Positions 8,174-16,807 of a stretch of 64,000 nt of DNA are shown in pieces. The stretch's first letter is position 1; the number at the start of each line of letters is the position of its first letter. The DNA is from Aquilonibacter sp963703325 (lineage in GTDB: Bacteria; Vulcanimicrobiota; Vulcanimicrobiia; Vulcanimicrobiales; Vulcanimicrobiaceae), in NCBI GenBank assembly GCA_963703325.1, contig OY969805.1, forward strand, positions 1,922,001 to 1,986,000, in the 5' to 3' direction. Position numbers and translations under genes: made by a program. The notes beneath the pieces are model-generated. The model was not told the origin of the DNA. It was given only the letters and a program-made list of their open reading frames with translations, and did no database searches.

Positions 8174-8950
8174 GTGAGTACGTTTGACTTTGGCGCGTTG
8201 GCGGCGAAGTTGAAGCCGCAGTGTGAGGCGCTCGTCGTCCAATACGAGCGGCCGCGCTCGGCGCTATTGCCGATCATGCATCTCTTTCAGGACGCGCAAG
8301 GCTACGTCTCGCAGGACGCGATGCAATTCGCCTCCGATCTGCTCGGAATCACCGCAGCCGAGGTCGAGTCGACCGTCTCGTTCTATTCGCTATTCTTCCG
8401 CAAGCCGGTCGGCAAGTATATGCTGCAGGTCTGCCGCGGACTGATGTGCGAGTTGCGCGGCGCCGAATCGATCATGGCATATATGCGCGAGCGGCTCGGT
8501 GTCGGGCATCTCGAGACGACCGAAGACGGGCTGTTCTCGTACGAAGAAGTGGAATGTTTGGCAGCCTGCAATCGCGCGACATGCATGCAGGTCAATTTGG
8601 AATTTGCTTACGATCTCACCCCGTCGATGATCGACGATATGCTCGCGTCGATGCGCGCGGGCACGTATGCGGTGAAGCCGCTGGTGCAGAGTGAGAAACC
8701 GGGCCGCTCATGGAAGGTCAAACAAGACACGGAGGTCGGCACCGGCGGAAAATCGCCGGGTACGCTGACCTCGAGCGATCCGAACAATGCCGGCGGCGTC
8801 GGCGATCCGAGCGGCATCATCATGCTCGATCGAATCGTGCTCAAGGACAGCTCGTTCACCGGCCGTTCGCGCGAGCGTCTGGTGCGCGATGCGAGCGGCG
8901 TCGCGGAGATCGTCGAAGAAGAAGGGGGCGTCCTGCGTGCCGGTCACTAA
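8174..8950 (+). CDS. nuoE: NADH-quinone oxidoreductase subunit E with C-terminal extension
   Basis: A 258-residue 24-kDa-type subunit of the NADH module holding the N1a [2Fe-2S] cluster. Ligands are Cys87 and Cys92 (VCRGLMC) and Cys128 and Cys132 (CLAAC). The thioredoxin-like core ends near residue 167. About 90 more residues follow (Gly/Ser/Asp-rich, then a charged helix), which typical NuoE proteins of about 160-180 aa lack. I start at GTG 8174; the frame is open upstream, but only through the repeat element. It overlaps nuoF by 14 bases. Confidence 0.92.
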   Translation: MSTFDFGALAAKLKPQCEALVVQYERPRSALLPIMHLFQDAQGYVSQDAMQFASDLLGITAAEVESTVSFYSLFFRKPVGKYMLQVCRGLMCELRGAESIMAYMRERLGVGHLETTEDGLFSYEEVECLAACNRATCMQVNLEFAYDLTPSMIDDMLASMRAGTYAVKPLVQSEKPGRSWKVKQDTEVGTGGKSPGTLTSSDPNNAGGVGDPSGIIMLDRIVLKDSSFTGRSRERLVRDASGVAEIVEEEGGVLRAGH

Positions 8951-10196
8951 AGTGCTGACGGCCGGTATCGGCGAAGCCGATCTGCGCGATATCAATGTGT
9001 ATCGCGAACGCGGCGGTTACAAACAGTGGGAGCGCGCGGTGCGCGAGCTTACGCCGAACGATGTGTTCGAGGCGTGTGATAAATCCGGATTGCGCGGCCG
9101 CGGCGGCGCCGGGTTCCCAACCGGTCGCAAGTGGAGCTTTCTCCCGAAAGACGTCTTTCCGCGCTATCTCGTGTGCAACTGTGACGAGGCCGAGCCCGGG
9201 ACGTTCAAAGATCACATGCTGCTCGAAGAGACGCCGCACTTGGTGCTCGAGGGCATTCTGCTCGGCGCCTACGGCATCAGCTGTCACCACGCGTTCATTT
9301 ATATTCGGGGCGAGTTCAAGCGCGGCCACGCCATCTTCATGAAAGCGCTGGAAGAAGCGCGCGCGGCGGGTTTGGTCGGCAAGAATCTTTTCGGCACCGG
9401 CTACGATCTCGAACTGACGGTGCATCGCGGTGCCGGGGCCTACATCTGCGGCGAAGAGACCGGGCTGCTCAACTCGCTGGAAGGCAAGCGCGGTGAACCC
9501 CGATTGAAGCCGCCGTTTCCCGCGATCGCCGGACTTTACGGTGCGCCGACCGTCGTCAACAACGTCGAAACGCTGGCGTATCTCGTGCCGATTCTCGAAC
9601 GCGGGCCGGAGTGGTTCGCCGCGGTGGGAACCGAGCGCAGCAAGGGCTACAAAATCGTCTCGATTTCAGGACACGTGCAAAAGCCCGGCAATTACGAAGT
9701 CCCGCTCGGCACGACGGTGCGCGAATTGATCGAAATCGGCGGCGGGTTGTATCCGGGGCGCTCGCTCATGGCCGTGCAGCCGGGCGGCGGCTCATCCGCG
9801 GCGATCTTCGAAGAACATCTCGACTATCCATACGACTACGAATCGATGACCAAAGCCGGGTCGATGTTGGGATCCGGCGCCTTTACCGTCTTCGACAACA
9901 CGACCGACTTCGTCAAAGCCGCATTCAACCTGATTCGATTCTACACGCACGAATCGTGCGGGCAATGCACGCCGTGCCGCGAAGGCGGCCACTGGCTCGA
10001 ACGTGTGCTGCACCGCTTTGTCGAAGGCCGCGGTCTGCCAAGCGATCTCGAAATGATCAAGCGAATCGGTCACACGATCACCGGCTTGAATCTCTGCGCG
10101 CTCGGCGATTCGATTGAGCCGTTCTTACTCTCGGTCGTCAATCGATTCCAAGATCAGTTCGAAGCGCGACTAATTCGCGAGGAGCTTCCAGCGTGA
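8937..10196 (+). CDS. nuoF: NADH-quinone oxidoreductase subunit F
   Basis: A 419-residue 51-kDa-type subunit where NADH reduces FMN. The NADH/FMN glycine-rich loop GLRGRGGAGFPTGRKW and the segment GAGAYICGEETGLLNSLEG are present. The N3 [4Fe-4S] ligands are Cys341, Cys344 and Cys347 (SCGQCTPCREGG) with Cys387 (LNLCALGD). The start is GTG 8937, inside the nuoE end; GTG 8955 is an alternative. The last bases overlap the nuoG start (GTGA). Confidence 0.96.
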   Translation: MPVTKVLTAGIGEADLRDINVYRERGGYKQWERAVRELTPNDVFEACDKSGLRGRGGAGFPTGRKWSFLPKDVFPRYLVCNCDEAEPGTFKDHMLLEETPHLVLEGILLGAYGISCHHAFIYIRGEFKRGHAIFMKALEEARAAGLVGKNLFGTGYDLELTVHRGAGAYICGEETGLLNSLEGKRGEPRLKPPFPAIAGLYGAPTVVNNVETLAYLVPILERGPEWFAAVGTERSKGYKIVSISGHVQKPGNYEVPLGTTVRELIEIGGGLYPGRSLMAVQPGGGSSAAIFEEHLDYPYDYESMTKAGSMLGSGAFTVFDNTTDFVKAAFNLIRFYTHESCGQCTPCREGGHWLERVLHRFVEGRGLPSDLEMIKRIGHTITGLNLCALGDSIEPFLLSVVNRFQDQFEARLIREELPA

Positions 10197-12148
10197 GCGA
10201 CGGAACGCAAACGGTTAAACTTACCATCGACGGCGTGCCGGTGGAAGTCCCAAAGGGCACGCTGCTTGTCGAAGCCGCGAAGACGGTCAAGCAAGAGATT
10301 CCCGTCTATTGCTATCACCCGAAGCTCGGTCCGGCCGGGCTCTGTCGCGTCTGTTTGGTCGAGATCGAAGGTATGCCCAAGCTGCAGATCGCGTGCAACA
10401 CGCCGGTGGCCGACGGCATGGTCGTGCACACGAGCAACGAGAAAGTCGACGCGGGCCGCGGCGTGATCCTCGAATTGTTGTTGGTAAATCATCCGCTCGA
10501 TTGCCCGATTTGCGACAAAGGCGGCGAATGCGATCTGCAGGACTACGCGATGGCCTACGGCCGCGGCAGTTCCGATGTGGCCGATCCGAAGCAGAGCAAA
10601 CCAAAGGGTGTCGATCTCGGACCGACGATCGTACTCGACGAAGAGCGCTGCGTCGTGTGCCAGCGCTGCGTGCGCTTCGATGACATCATCGCCGACGAGC
10701 GGCAGTTGATCGTCAAGGATCGCGGCCATAACGATATCATCGCGACCGCGACCGATGCTCCGTACCAGCATCACTTCACCGGTAACGTCACGGAGATTTG
10801 TCCGGTCGGCGCGCTCACCTCAAAGACCTATCGATTCAAGTCGCGTCCATGGGACCTCAACCGCACGCAGACGACCTGCACGCAGTGTCCGGCCGGCTGC
10901 CAGCAGTTCTCGGACGTGCGCTACGGTGACGTGCTGCGCACGATGCTGGTGGAGCACGACGATCGTTACTCCGACGGCTGGCTCTGCGATCGCGGTCGCT
11001 ACAACATCGGGTTCTATTCCTCACCCGAACGGATCACGCAGCCGCTCTATCGCAAGGGCGGCACATTCATGCAGATCGGCTGGGACGACGCGTTCACCAT
11101 TTGGGCGCGCGAACTTCGCCACGCGGGCAAGAGTGCCGGAGCGATCGGCGGCGGCCGTCTCCTCAACGAAGAAGCGTACCTCTTACAGCACGTGTTCCGC
11201 GCGATTGGCGTACGCAATCTCGATTGGCGCGGCGGCCGCCAGCAACAGGCCTCGCCGGGAAAAAGCGGCGGCGACTACGCGGCGCTCGAAGGCGCCAACG
11301 CCATTGTTGTTGCGGGCGAATCGTCGCCGGCAGAACTCGCGCCGGTCATGTGGCTGCGAGCGATCAAAGCCAAGCGCGCGGGTGCGCAGATGTATCACGT
11401 GACGAGCGGCGATGCTGCGGCGACGATCGGCAAGATTCCGGCGAATGCGCGCATTGCCATCGTGTGGGACGGCGTCGATTTGGAACTGGGAAAGGCACTC
11501 GCCGACGCGGCAAACGGCCGCAACGCCGTGACCTACATCGCAAGCGAGCAGCCGAACGCGCGGGGTGCCGAAGCGATGGGCATGCTGCCGATCGACGGCG
11601 GCATGGATGCGGCCTTGATGTTCGATGCGACGCGCGCCGGAAAGTTTGGCGCGCTCTCACTCTTCGGCGTCAACCCGGTGCGCAACGCCGCCGATCCCGA
11701 CGCCGCGCGCGCGGCGCTCAATGCAGCGAGCTTCGTCATGGTGAGCGAACTGTTCATGACCGAGACGGCGCAATTGGCGCAACTCGTGCTGCCCGCCAAG
11801 GGCGCATTCGAGAAGACCGGCACGACGATCAACCTCACCGGCGCCCTGCTGCCCGTGAACGCCTCGCTCGACGCGCCGGTCGGTCCACTTTCGGATTTGG
11901 AAATGCTCATCGGTCTTGCGCAGCAGTTCGATCTCACGCTGCCGACGATCGAAGAACTCGACGCTGCGGTCATCGCACGCTCGCAAAGCGCGTTTAGCGG
12001 TGCATTCGGCGATGCGCTCTACCACAGCGGGACCGCGCGCCGCGACGGCACAAGCGCTCTGCAGCCGCGTACGTTATGGGACGGCGGCGGGACCGCCGCG
12101 CATGATCCGCGCGTCGCTGCCATGCTGCGCGAAACGGTGGAAGCATGA
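10193..12148 (+). CDS. nuoG: NADH-quinone oxidoreductase subunit G
   Basis: A 651-residue 75-kDa-type iron-sulfur subunit. The N-terminal [2Fe-2S] ligands are Cys40, Cys51, Cys54 and Cys68. His100, Cys104, Cys107 and Cys113 (HPLDCPICDKGGEC) bind the His-coordinated N5 cluster. CVVCQRC with CPVGA binds N4. A further CTQCPAGC opens the molybdopterin-oxidoreductase-like domain, which gives the subfamily with N7-type ligands. The C-terminal domain is short compared with NuoG of about 800-900 aa. GTG start with GAGGAG about 8 bases upstream; GTGA overlap with nuoF. Confidence 0.95.
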   Translation: MSDGTQTVKLTIDGVPVEVPKGTLLVEAAKTVKQEIPVYCYHPKLGPAGLCRVCLVEIEGMPKLQIACNTPVADGMVVHTSNEKVDAGRGVILELLLVNHPLDCPICDKGGECDLQDYAMAYGRGSSDVADPKQSKPKGVDLGPTIVLDEERCVVCQRCVRFDDIIADERQLIVKDRGHNDIIATATDAPYQHHFTGNVTEICPVGALTSKTYRFKSRPWDLNRTQTTCTQCPAGCQQFSDVRYGDVLRTMLVEHDDRYSDGWLCDRGRYNIGFYSSPERITQPLYRKGGTFMQIGWDDAFTIWARELRHAGKSAGAIGGGRLLNEEAYLLQHVFRAIGVRNLDWRGGRQQQASPGKSGGDYAALEGANAIVVAGESSPAELAPVMWLRAIKAKRAGAQMYHVTSGDAAATIGKIPANARIAIVWDGVDLELGKALADAANGRNAVTYIASEQPNARGAEAMGMLPIDGGMDAALMFDATRAGKFGALSLFGVNPVRNAADPDAARAALNAASFVMVSELFMTETAQLAQLVLPAKGAFEKTGTTINLTGALLPVNASLDAPVGPLSDLEMLIGLAQQFDLTLPTIEELDAAVIARSQSAFSGAFGDALYHSGTARRDGTSALQPRTLWDGGGTAAHDPRVAAMLRETVEA

Positions 12149-13149
12149 GCGCGATGGCGACGGTACCGGATTGGGTCGTGATTCTCATCAAGTCCGCGAT
12201 CCTGTTGCTCGTCGTCGTGACGACGTTTGCGTATTCCATGCTCGCCGAGCGCAAAGTGCTGGGCTGGATGCAGTTGCGTCCGGGTCCGAATCGGGTTGGC
12301 CCGTGGGGGCTGATGCAACCGGCGGCGGATGCGGCGAAGCTGATTCTCAAGGAAGATCTCACCCCAAAAACCGCCGATCCGCTGATCTACCGGCTGGCGC
12401 CGTTCATCTCGCTGCTGACCGCGTTTTCAGTGTACGCGATCATTCCATTCGGCGCCGCTGCGTCGGGTTCGCCGTGGGCCATCGGCGACGTCAACGCCGG
12501 CATTCTGTTCCTGCTCGCGATCACGTCACTCGGTGTCTACGGCATCTCGCTCGGCGGTTGGGCCTCGGGCTCAAAATATCCGCTGCTCGGCAGCGTGCGC
12601 TCGACGGCGCAGATGATCAGCTACGAACTGGGCATGTCACTTTCACTCATCGGCGTCCTGATCTTGGCGGGAACGACGTCGCTCGACGGCATCGTCAAAG
12701 CGCAGTATACCTGGTGGTTCATCGGGCCGCAGCTCGTCGGTTTCGTGATTTACGTGATAACCGCGGTCGCCGAAACGAACCGCGTGCCGTTCGATCTGGT
12801 CGAAGCCGAGACCGAACTCGTGGCGGGGTTTCACACCGAATATTCGGGCTTGCGGTTCGGTCTGTTCTTCATTGCCGAGTACGTGAACATGCTGACGGTG
12901 TCGTGCATCGCCTCGCTCCTGTTCCTCGGTGGATGGAACGCACCGGTGGGTCTGGGATCGCTGCCGATTCCCGGTGTCGTCTGGTTCATCATCAAGGTCG
13001 GCGCGTTCATGTTCTTCTATATGTGGTTGCGCGCGACGCTGCCGCGCTTTCGCTACGACCGCCTGATGGCATTTGGCTGGAAGGTGCTCTTGCCGATCGC
13101 CACGCTCAACTTGATCGTGACCGCGATCGTGGTAGCGTTTCATGGCTAA
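12145..13149 (+). CDS. nuoH: NADH-quinone oxidoreductase subunit H
   Basis: A 334-residue, eight-helix membrane subunit linking the peripheral arm to the proton-pumping arm and lining the quinone tunnel. Recognisable segments are AERKVLGWMQLRPGPNRVGP, the acidic loop ETNRVPFDLVEAETELVAGFHTE (in two pieces around residues 208-230) and RATLPRFRYDRLM. ATGA overlap with nuoG. A 130-bp structured gap follows instead of the usual overlap. Confidence 0.97.
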   Translation: MSAMATVPDWVVILIKSAILLLVVVTTFAYSMLAERKVLGWMQLRPGPNRVGPWGLMQPAADAAKLILKEDLTPKTADPLIYRLAPFISLLTAFSVYAIIPFGAAASGSPWAIGDVNAGILFLLAITSLGVYGISLGGWASGSKYPLLGSVRSTAQMISYELGMSLSLIGVLILAGTTSLDGIVKAQYTWWFIGPQLVGFVIYVITAVAETNRVPFDLVEAETELVAGFHTEYSGLRFGLFFIAEYVNMLTVSCIASLLFLGGWNAPVGLGSLPIPGVVWFIIKVGAFMFFYMWLRATLPRFRYDRLMAFGWKVLLPIATLNLIVTAIVVAFHG

Positions 13150-13279
13150 CAGCAGAACGTTCATTAAGGGGGCCCTAGGGGAGAGTTCAGCATGGCAATA
13201 CGTTTAATGCCCCCTACGGTCCGGGGGCCCCACAAGGTGGGGGGCGCGGAGGCTAGGCCGGAGCGCCTTCAAAACTAAT
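13150..13279 (+). other. Structured non-coding spacer between nuoH and nuoI
   Basis: A GC-rich gap with three nested or serial hairpins. GGCCC-TAGGGG (13171-13181) can pair with CCCCTA (13211-13216) and GGGCC (13225-13229). CCCCAC (13228-13233) pairs with GTGGGG (13237-13242), and GGCGC (13243-13247) with GCGCC (13263-13267). The first two alternatives compete for 13228-13229. There is no ORF of note and no match to a riboswitch class I know. Confidence 0.5.
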
Positions 13280-13876
13280 ATGCGTAAGCAGTTATACAAC
13301 GTCGGGGCGATCCTGCGAGGGCTTGGCATCACATTCAAGTTCATGTTCGCCAAGCGCCCGACGATCGAATATCCGACCGTGAAGAAGCAGCATGCGCCGC
13401 GCTTTCACGGCTTGCACGAATTGCGCCGGTATGAAGACGGCAAGGAACGCTGCATCGGCTGCGAGTTGTGCTCGAGCGCCTGTCCGGCGAATGCCATTAC
13501 GGTGATCGGCGCGGAGAACTCGCCGGAGAACCGTGTCTCGCCGGCTGAGCGCTACGCGGCACGCTACGAGATCGACGAACTGCGCTGTATCTTCTGCGGC
13601 ATGTGCGAAGAGGCGTGCCCGACCGACGCAATCGTGCTCACGCCGCGCTTCGAGATGTCCGATTACCGGCGCGGGGCATTGATCTACAGCAAGGATCGTC
13701 TGCTGGTTCCGGCCGACGCCGGCGTCGGCGTCGCACCCGACGAACGGCCGAACGGCATCCCGGCCGATTTGGGCCGCGTGGCCGACGTGAAATCGACCGT
13801 CGACATCACCGCCGGTTATGAGGCAACCCATCGCGGCATTATTCTCAAGACGCAGCGACGGGGACTCGCGGGATGA
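13280..13876 (+). CDS. nuoI: NADH-quinone oxidoreductase subunit I
   Basis: A 198-residue ferredoxin-like subunit with the N6a and N6b [4Fe-4S] clusters. It has two CxxCxxCxxxCP motifs, CIGCELCSSACP and CIFCGMCEEACP. They pass electrons from NuoG to NuoB. The segment ALIYSKDRLLVPAD after the clusters is typical. It begins after the structured spacer, and its stop overlaps nuoJ (ATGA). Confidence 0.96.
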   Translation: MRKQLYNVGAILRGLGITFKFMFAKRPTIEYPTVKKQHAPRFHGLHELRRYEDGKERCIGCELCSSACPANAITVIGAENSPENRVSPAERYAARYEIDELRCIFCGMCEEACPTDAIVLTPRFEMSDYRRGALIYSKDRLLVPADAGVGVAPDERPNGIPADLGRVADVKSTVDITAGYEATHRGIILKTQRRGLAG

Positions 13877-14478
13877 TCACGTTCTGGGCGCTTGCAATCC
13901 TGATGCTCGTCTCGGCGATTTGGTGCGTCACGGCGACGAGGCCGATCTATAGCGTCGTCGCCCTGCTGGCGAATTTCCTCATGCTTGCGATCATGTACCT
14001 GACGCTCAACGCCGAGTTCTTGGCGGTGATCCAGATCATCGTGTACTCGGGCGCGATCTTGATTCTCTTTCTCTTCGTCATCGCGCTGCTCTCGAGCGGC
14101 GTCGCGCCGTTTTCCGTGGGACCCGATCGCTTGCCTAAGATCGTCTACCCGGCCGTCGCGCTTGGGCTGATCGCACTAGGATTCCTCACCTGGGCGCTCG
14201 CGCATTCGGCCGTTGCGCCGGTGGCGGCGCCGGTGGGCGGCTCGCCTTTTGGTCCAGTCGGCTCGCCCAACGTTTTTGGTTCGGTTGGCGATTTCGGCAC
14301 CGCGCTCTTCACGACGTACTTGCTGCCGTTTGAGATCACGGCACTGATTCTGATGGTAGCCGTGATCGGCGTCGTGTTACTGGCCGGCGATCAGACGCCG
14401 TATCTCGCAACGAAGAAGCGTGAGGCCGACGTCAAGCGCGAGATGCGTGAGGCGATCTTGCGGGAGGGCAATCAATGA
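13873..14478 (+). CDS. nuoJ: NADH-quinone oxidoreductase subunit J
   Basis: A 201-residue membrane subunit with five hydrophobic helices. The family segment MLAIMYLTLNAEFLAVIQI and the TM3 stretch VYSGAILILFLFVI, which forms the pi-bulge helix in known structures, are clear. A Pro/Gly-rich loop (about 120-140) and a charged C-terminus (KKREADVKREMREAI) follow. ATGA overlaps with nuoI and nuoK indicate coupled translation. Confidence 0.95.
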   Translation: MITFWALAILMLVSAIWCVTATRPIYSVVALLANFLMLAIMYLTLNAEFLAVIQIIVYSGAILILFLFVIALLSSGVAPFSVGPDRLPKIVYPAVALGLIALGFLTWALAHSAVAPVAAPVGGSPFGPVGSPNVFGSVGDFGTALFTTYLLPFEITALILMVAVIGVVLLAGDQTPYLATKKREADVKREMREAILREGNQ

Positions 14479-14789
14479 ACCCGATGACCGTGCCGCTGGC
14501 CAACTATATCGCGCTCGCGGCGGTGATTTTCTTCATCGGCGTCGCCGGCGTCGTGACGCGCCGCAACCCGTTGATCATGCTGATGTCGATCGAATTGATG
14601 TTCAATGCGGCGAACCTGCTCTTTGCGGCGTTCGCACGCGCCTGGCTCAATAACGCCGGGCACATTTTCGTGTTTCTCGTTATCACCGTTGCCGCCGCCG
14701 AGGCCGCGATCGGCCTGGCCATCGTGGTAACGGTGTTCCGTAGTTCCCGGACCGTCGACGTCGACGAAGTCGCGCTGTTGAAAGGGTAG
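14475..14789 (+). CDS. nuoK: NADH-quinone oxidoreductase subunit K
   Basis: A 104-residue, three-helix subunit homologous to MrpC. The family segment RRNPLIMLMSIELMFNAANL carries the conserved membrane Glu in TM2, and a second acidic residue lies in TM3 (AAEAAIGLAIVV). Both belong to the proton path. It overlaps nuoJ by four bases and is followed by nuoL after 14 bases. Confidence 0.96.
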   Translation: MNPMTVPLANYIALAAVIFFIGVAGVVTRRNPLIMLMSIELMFNAANLLFAAFARAWLNNAGHIFVFLVITVAAAEAAIGLAIVVTVFRSSRTVDVDEVALLKG

Positions 14790-14803
14790 TCGAGGGTCAC
14801 TGC

Positions 14804-16807
14804 ATGCAGATCCATCACGTCATGGGAGTTGACGGATACTATCCGATGCTGATTGCGCTCTGGCTGTTGCCGCTCGCCGGTGCGATCGTGATGTGGGCGT
14901 TCGGCCCGCAGCTGCGGCGCTCTGCCGGTCCGCTCGGCGCGGCGATGATCGGCGCGCCGTTCATTGCGACGTTGTGGCTCTGGCGTGATGCAACCCAGCA
15001 TCTCTCGAGCGGCGGCGTCGATCTGGTCGGTGCGCATCAGGCGCTGCTCAGTTGGATTCCCGGTTTCGACTTCGGCTTGCTGATGGATCCGCTCTCCCTG
15101 CTGTGGACGCTGATCATCACCGGCGTCGGGTTTTTGATCCACGTCTATTCAATCGGCTACATGGACGGCGATCGCGCCTTCGCGCGCTTCTTTGCCTACA
15201 TGAATTTCTTTGTCTTTGCGATGCTCACGCTGGTGCTCTCCGACAATTTTGTCGGCTTGCTCGTCGGTTGGGGCCTCGTCGGCTTGGCATCGTACTTTCT
15301 GATCGGGTTTTGGTTTTTCAAACCGACGGCCGTGGCCGCCGCGCGCAAGGCGTTCGTCATCAATGTCGTGGGCGATGTCGGGATCATGTTTGCGATCTTC
15401 GCCATCTTTGCGGCGGTGCACTCGATTTCGTTCGGCGATGCGTTTGCCTATGCGGGCTCGTACGCGACGCCGTGGCTCTTCGTCATCTGCCTAGGGCTCT
15501 TCATCGGTGCAGCGGCGAAGTCTGCGCAGATTCCACTGCACACCTGGCTTCCCGACGCGATGGAAGGCCCGACGCCGGTCTCCGCGCTGATCCATGCGGC
15601 AACGATGGTGACCGCCGGCGTCTATCTCGTTGCGCGCTGCGCGCCGCTGTGGAGCCAGAACAGCGATGCACAGGTGCTGGTCGGCACGATCGGTGGCCTT
15701 ACCGCGCTCGTCGGCGCGATCCTTGGGTGCGCGCAATGGGACATCAAGCGTATACTCGCCTATTCGACGATGTCGCAGATCGGTTACATGATCATGGGTG
15801 TCGGTATCGGTGCCTATGAAGGCGGCGTGGCGCACTTCTTCACGCACGCATTTTTCAAAGCGCAGCTCTTCTTAGCGTCGGGTCTCGTCATTCACGCCTT
15901 ACACGACGAACAGGATGTGCGCCGAATGGGCGGTCTGCTCAAGCGGCTGCCGTTTGCGGCGATTGCGATCGCGACCGGCGTGCTCGCGATTTGCGGGATT
16001 CCCGGATTCAGCGGATTCTTCAGTAAAGATCAAGTGATCTACGGCGCGCTCGCGCACGGGTATCCGTGGCTCTACGCGCTGGGCATCGTCACCGCCGGAA
16101 TCACGGCCTACTATATGTGCCGTCTCCTCTTCGTAACGTTCTTGGGCTCGTACCGTGGCAATGTCGATCCGTCCGATCTCGGCATGCGGCATCCCGAGTT
16201 GGCCGGCACGTCGCATGCCGCCACCGAAGAGCAGCACGAAGCGCACTCGGCGAACGCCGAGTGGTTCATGATCGTTCCGGTCGCGATCTTGATTCCGTTC
16301 TCGGTGCTGATCGGCTGGATCATGTTCGGCGGCGAGAACTCTCCGTGGGCACGGTTTTTCGCCGAGCAGTTCCCGCATCCGGTGCTGGCGACGACGCCGA
16401 TCAGCGAAGGTCTGACCGCATTGATCACCTTCGCCGTCGTTCTGGCGGGCATCGGCATCGCGTACCTGCGCTACGCGACCGCGAATGCGCAGAGCAACGC
16501 GGTCGTGCGCCTGCGCAACGAATCCGTGCATATGCCTGCGATTCTCACCAACGCGTTCTATTTTGATGCGGCGCTCGATCTTTTGTTCGTGCGGACGTCG
16601 GAGATGGTCGGCCGGTTTTTCGGCCGCTATCTCGATCCGCATGTGATCGACGGCGCAGTGCGCGAGACCGCGATCTCGGCGCAGTGGCTCGGCACGCTGA
16701 CGCGCTCGTTCCAGACCGGACTCGTGCGCGCGTACGCCTTCATCCTCGTTTTCGGGGCGGCGTGCTTCGTCGTCTACTACGCGATCGTCGCCGGAGGTGC
16801 GCGCTAG
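14804..16807 (+). CDS. nuoL: NADH-quinone oxidoreductase subunit L
   Basis: A 667-residue antiporter-like distal proton-pumping subunit. It has the proton_antipo_M core with HTWLPDAMEGPTPVSALIHAATMV and the helix-7/8 Lys region. The long C-terminal lateral helix region (about 480-667) that spans the membrane arm is present. Length fits NuoL. It ends with TAG whose last base is the first base of the nuoM GTG. Confidence 0.96.
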   Translation: MQIHHVMGVDGYYPMLIALWLLPLAGAIVMWAFGPQLRRSAGPLGAAMIGAPFIATLWLWRDATQHLSSGGVDLVGAHQALLSWIPGFDFGLLMDPLSLLWTLIITGVGFLIHVYSIGYMDGDRAFARFFAYMNFFVFAMLTLVLSDNFVGLLVGWGLVGLASYFLIGFWFFKPTAVAAARKAFVINVVGDVGIMFAIFAIFAAVHSISFGDAFAYAGSYATPWLFVICLGLFIGAAAKSAQIPLHTWLPDAMEGPTPVSALIHAATMVTAGVYLVARCAPLWSQNSDAQVLVGTIGGLTALVGAILGCAQWDIKRILAYSTMSQIGYMIMGVGIGAYEGGVAHFFTHAFFKAQLFLASGLVIHALHDEQDVRRMGGLLKRLPFAAIAIATGVLAICGIPGFSGFFSKDQVIYGALAHGYPWLYALGIVTAGITAYYMCRLLFVTFLGSYRGNVDPSDLGMRHPELAGTSHAATEEQHEAHSANAEWFMIVPVAILIPFSVLIGWIMFGGENSPWARFFAEQFPHPVLATTPISEGLTALITFAVVLAGIGIAYLRYATANAQSNAVVRLRNESVHMPAILTNAFYFDAALDLLFVRTSEMVGRFFGRYLDPHVIDGAVRETAISAQWLGTLTRSFQTGLVRAYAFILVFGAACFVVYYAIVAGGAR

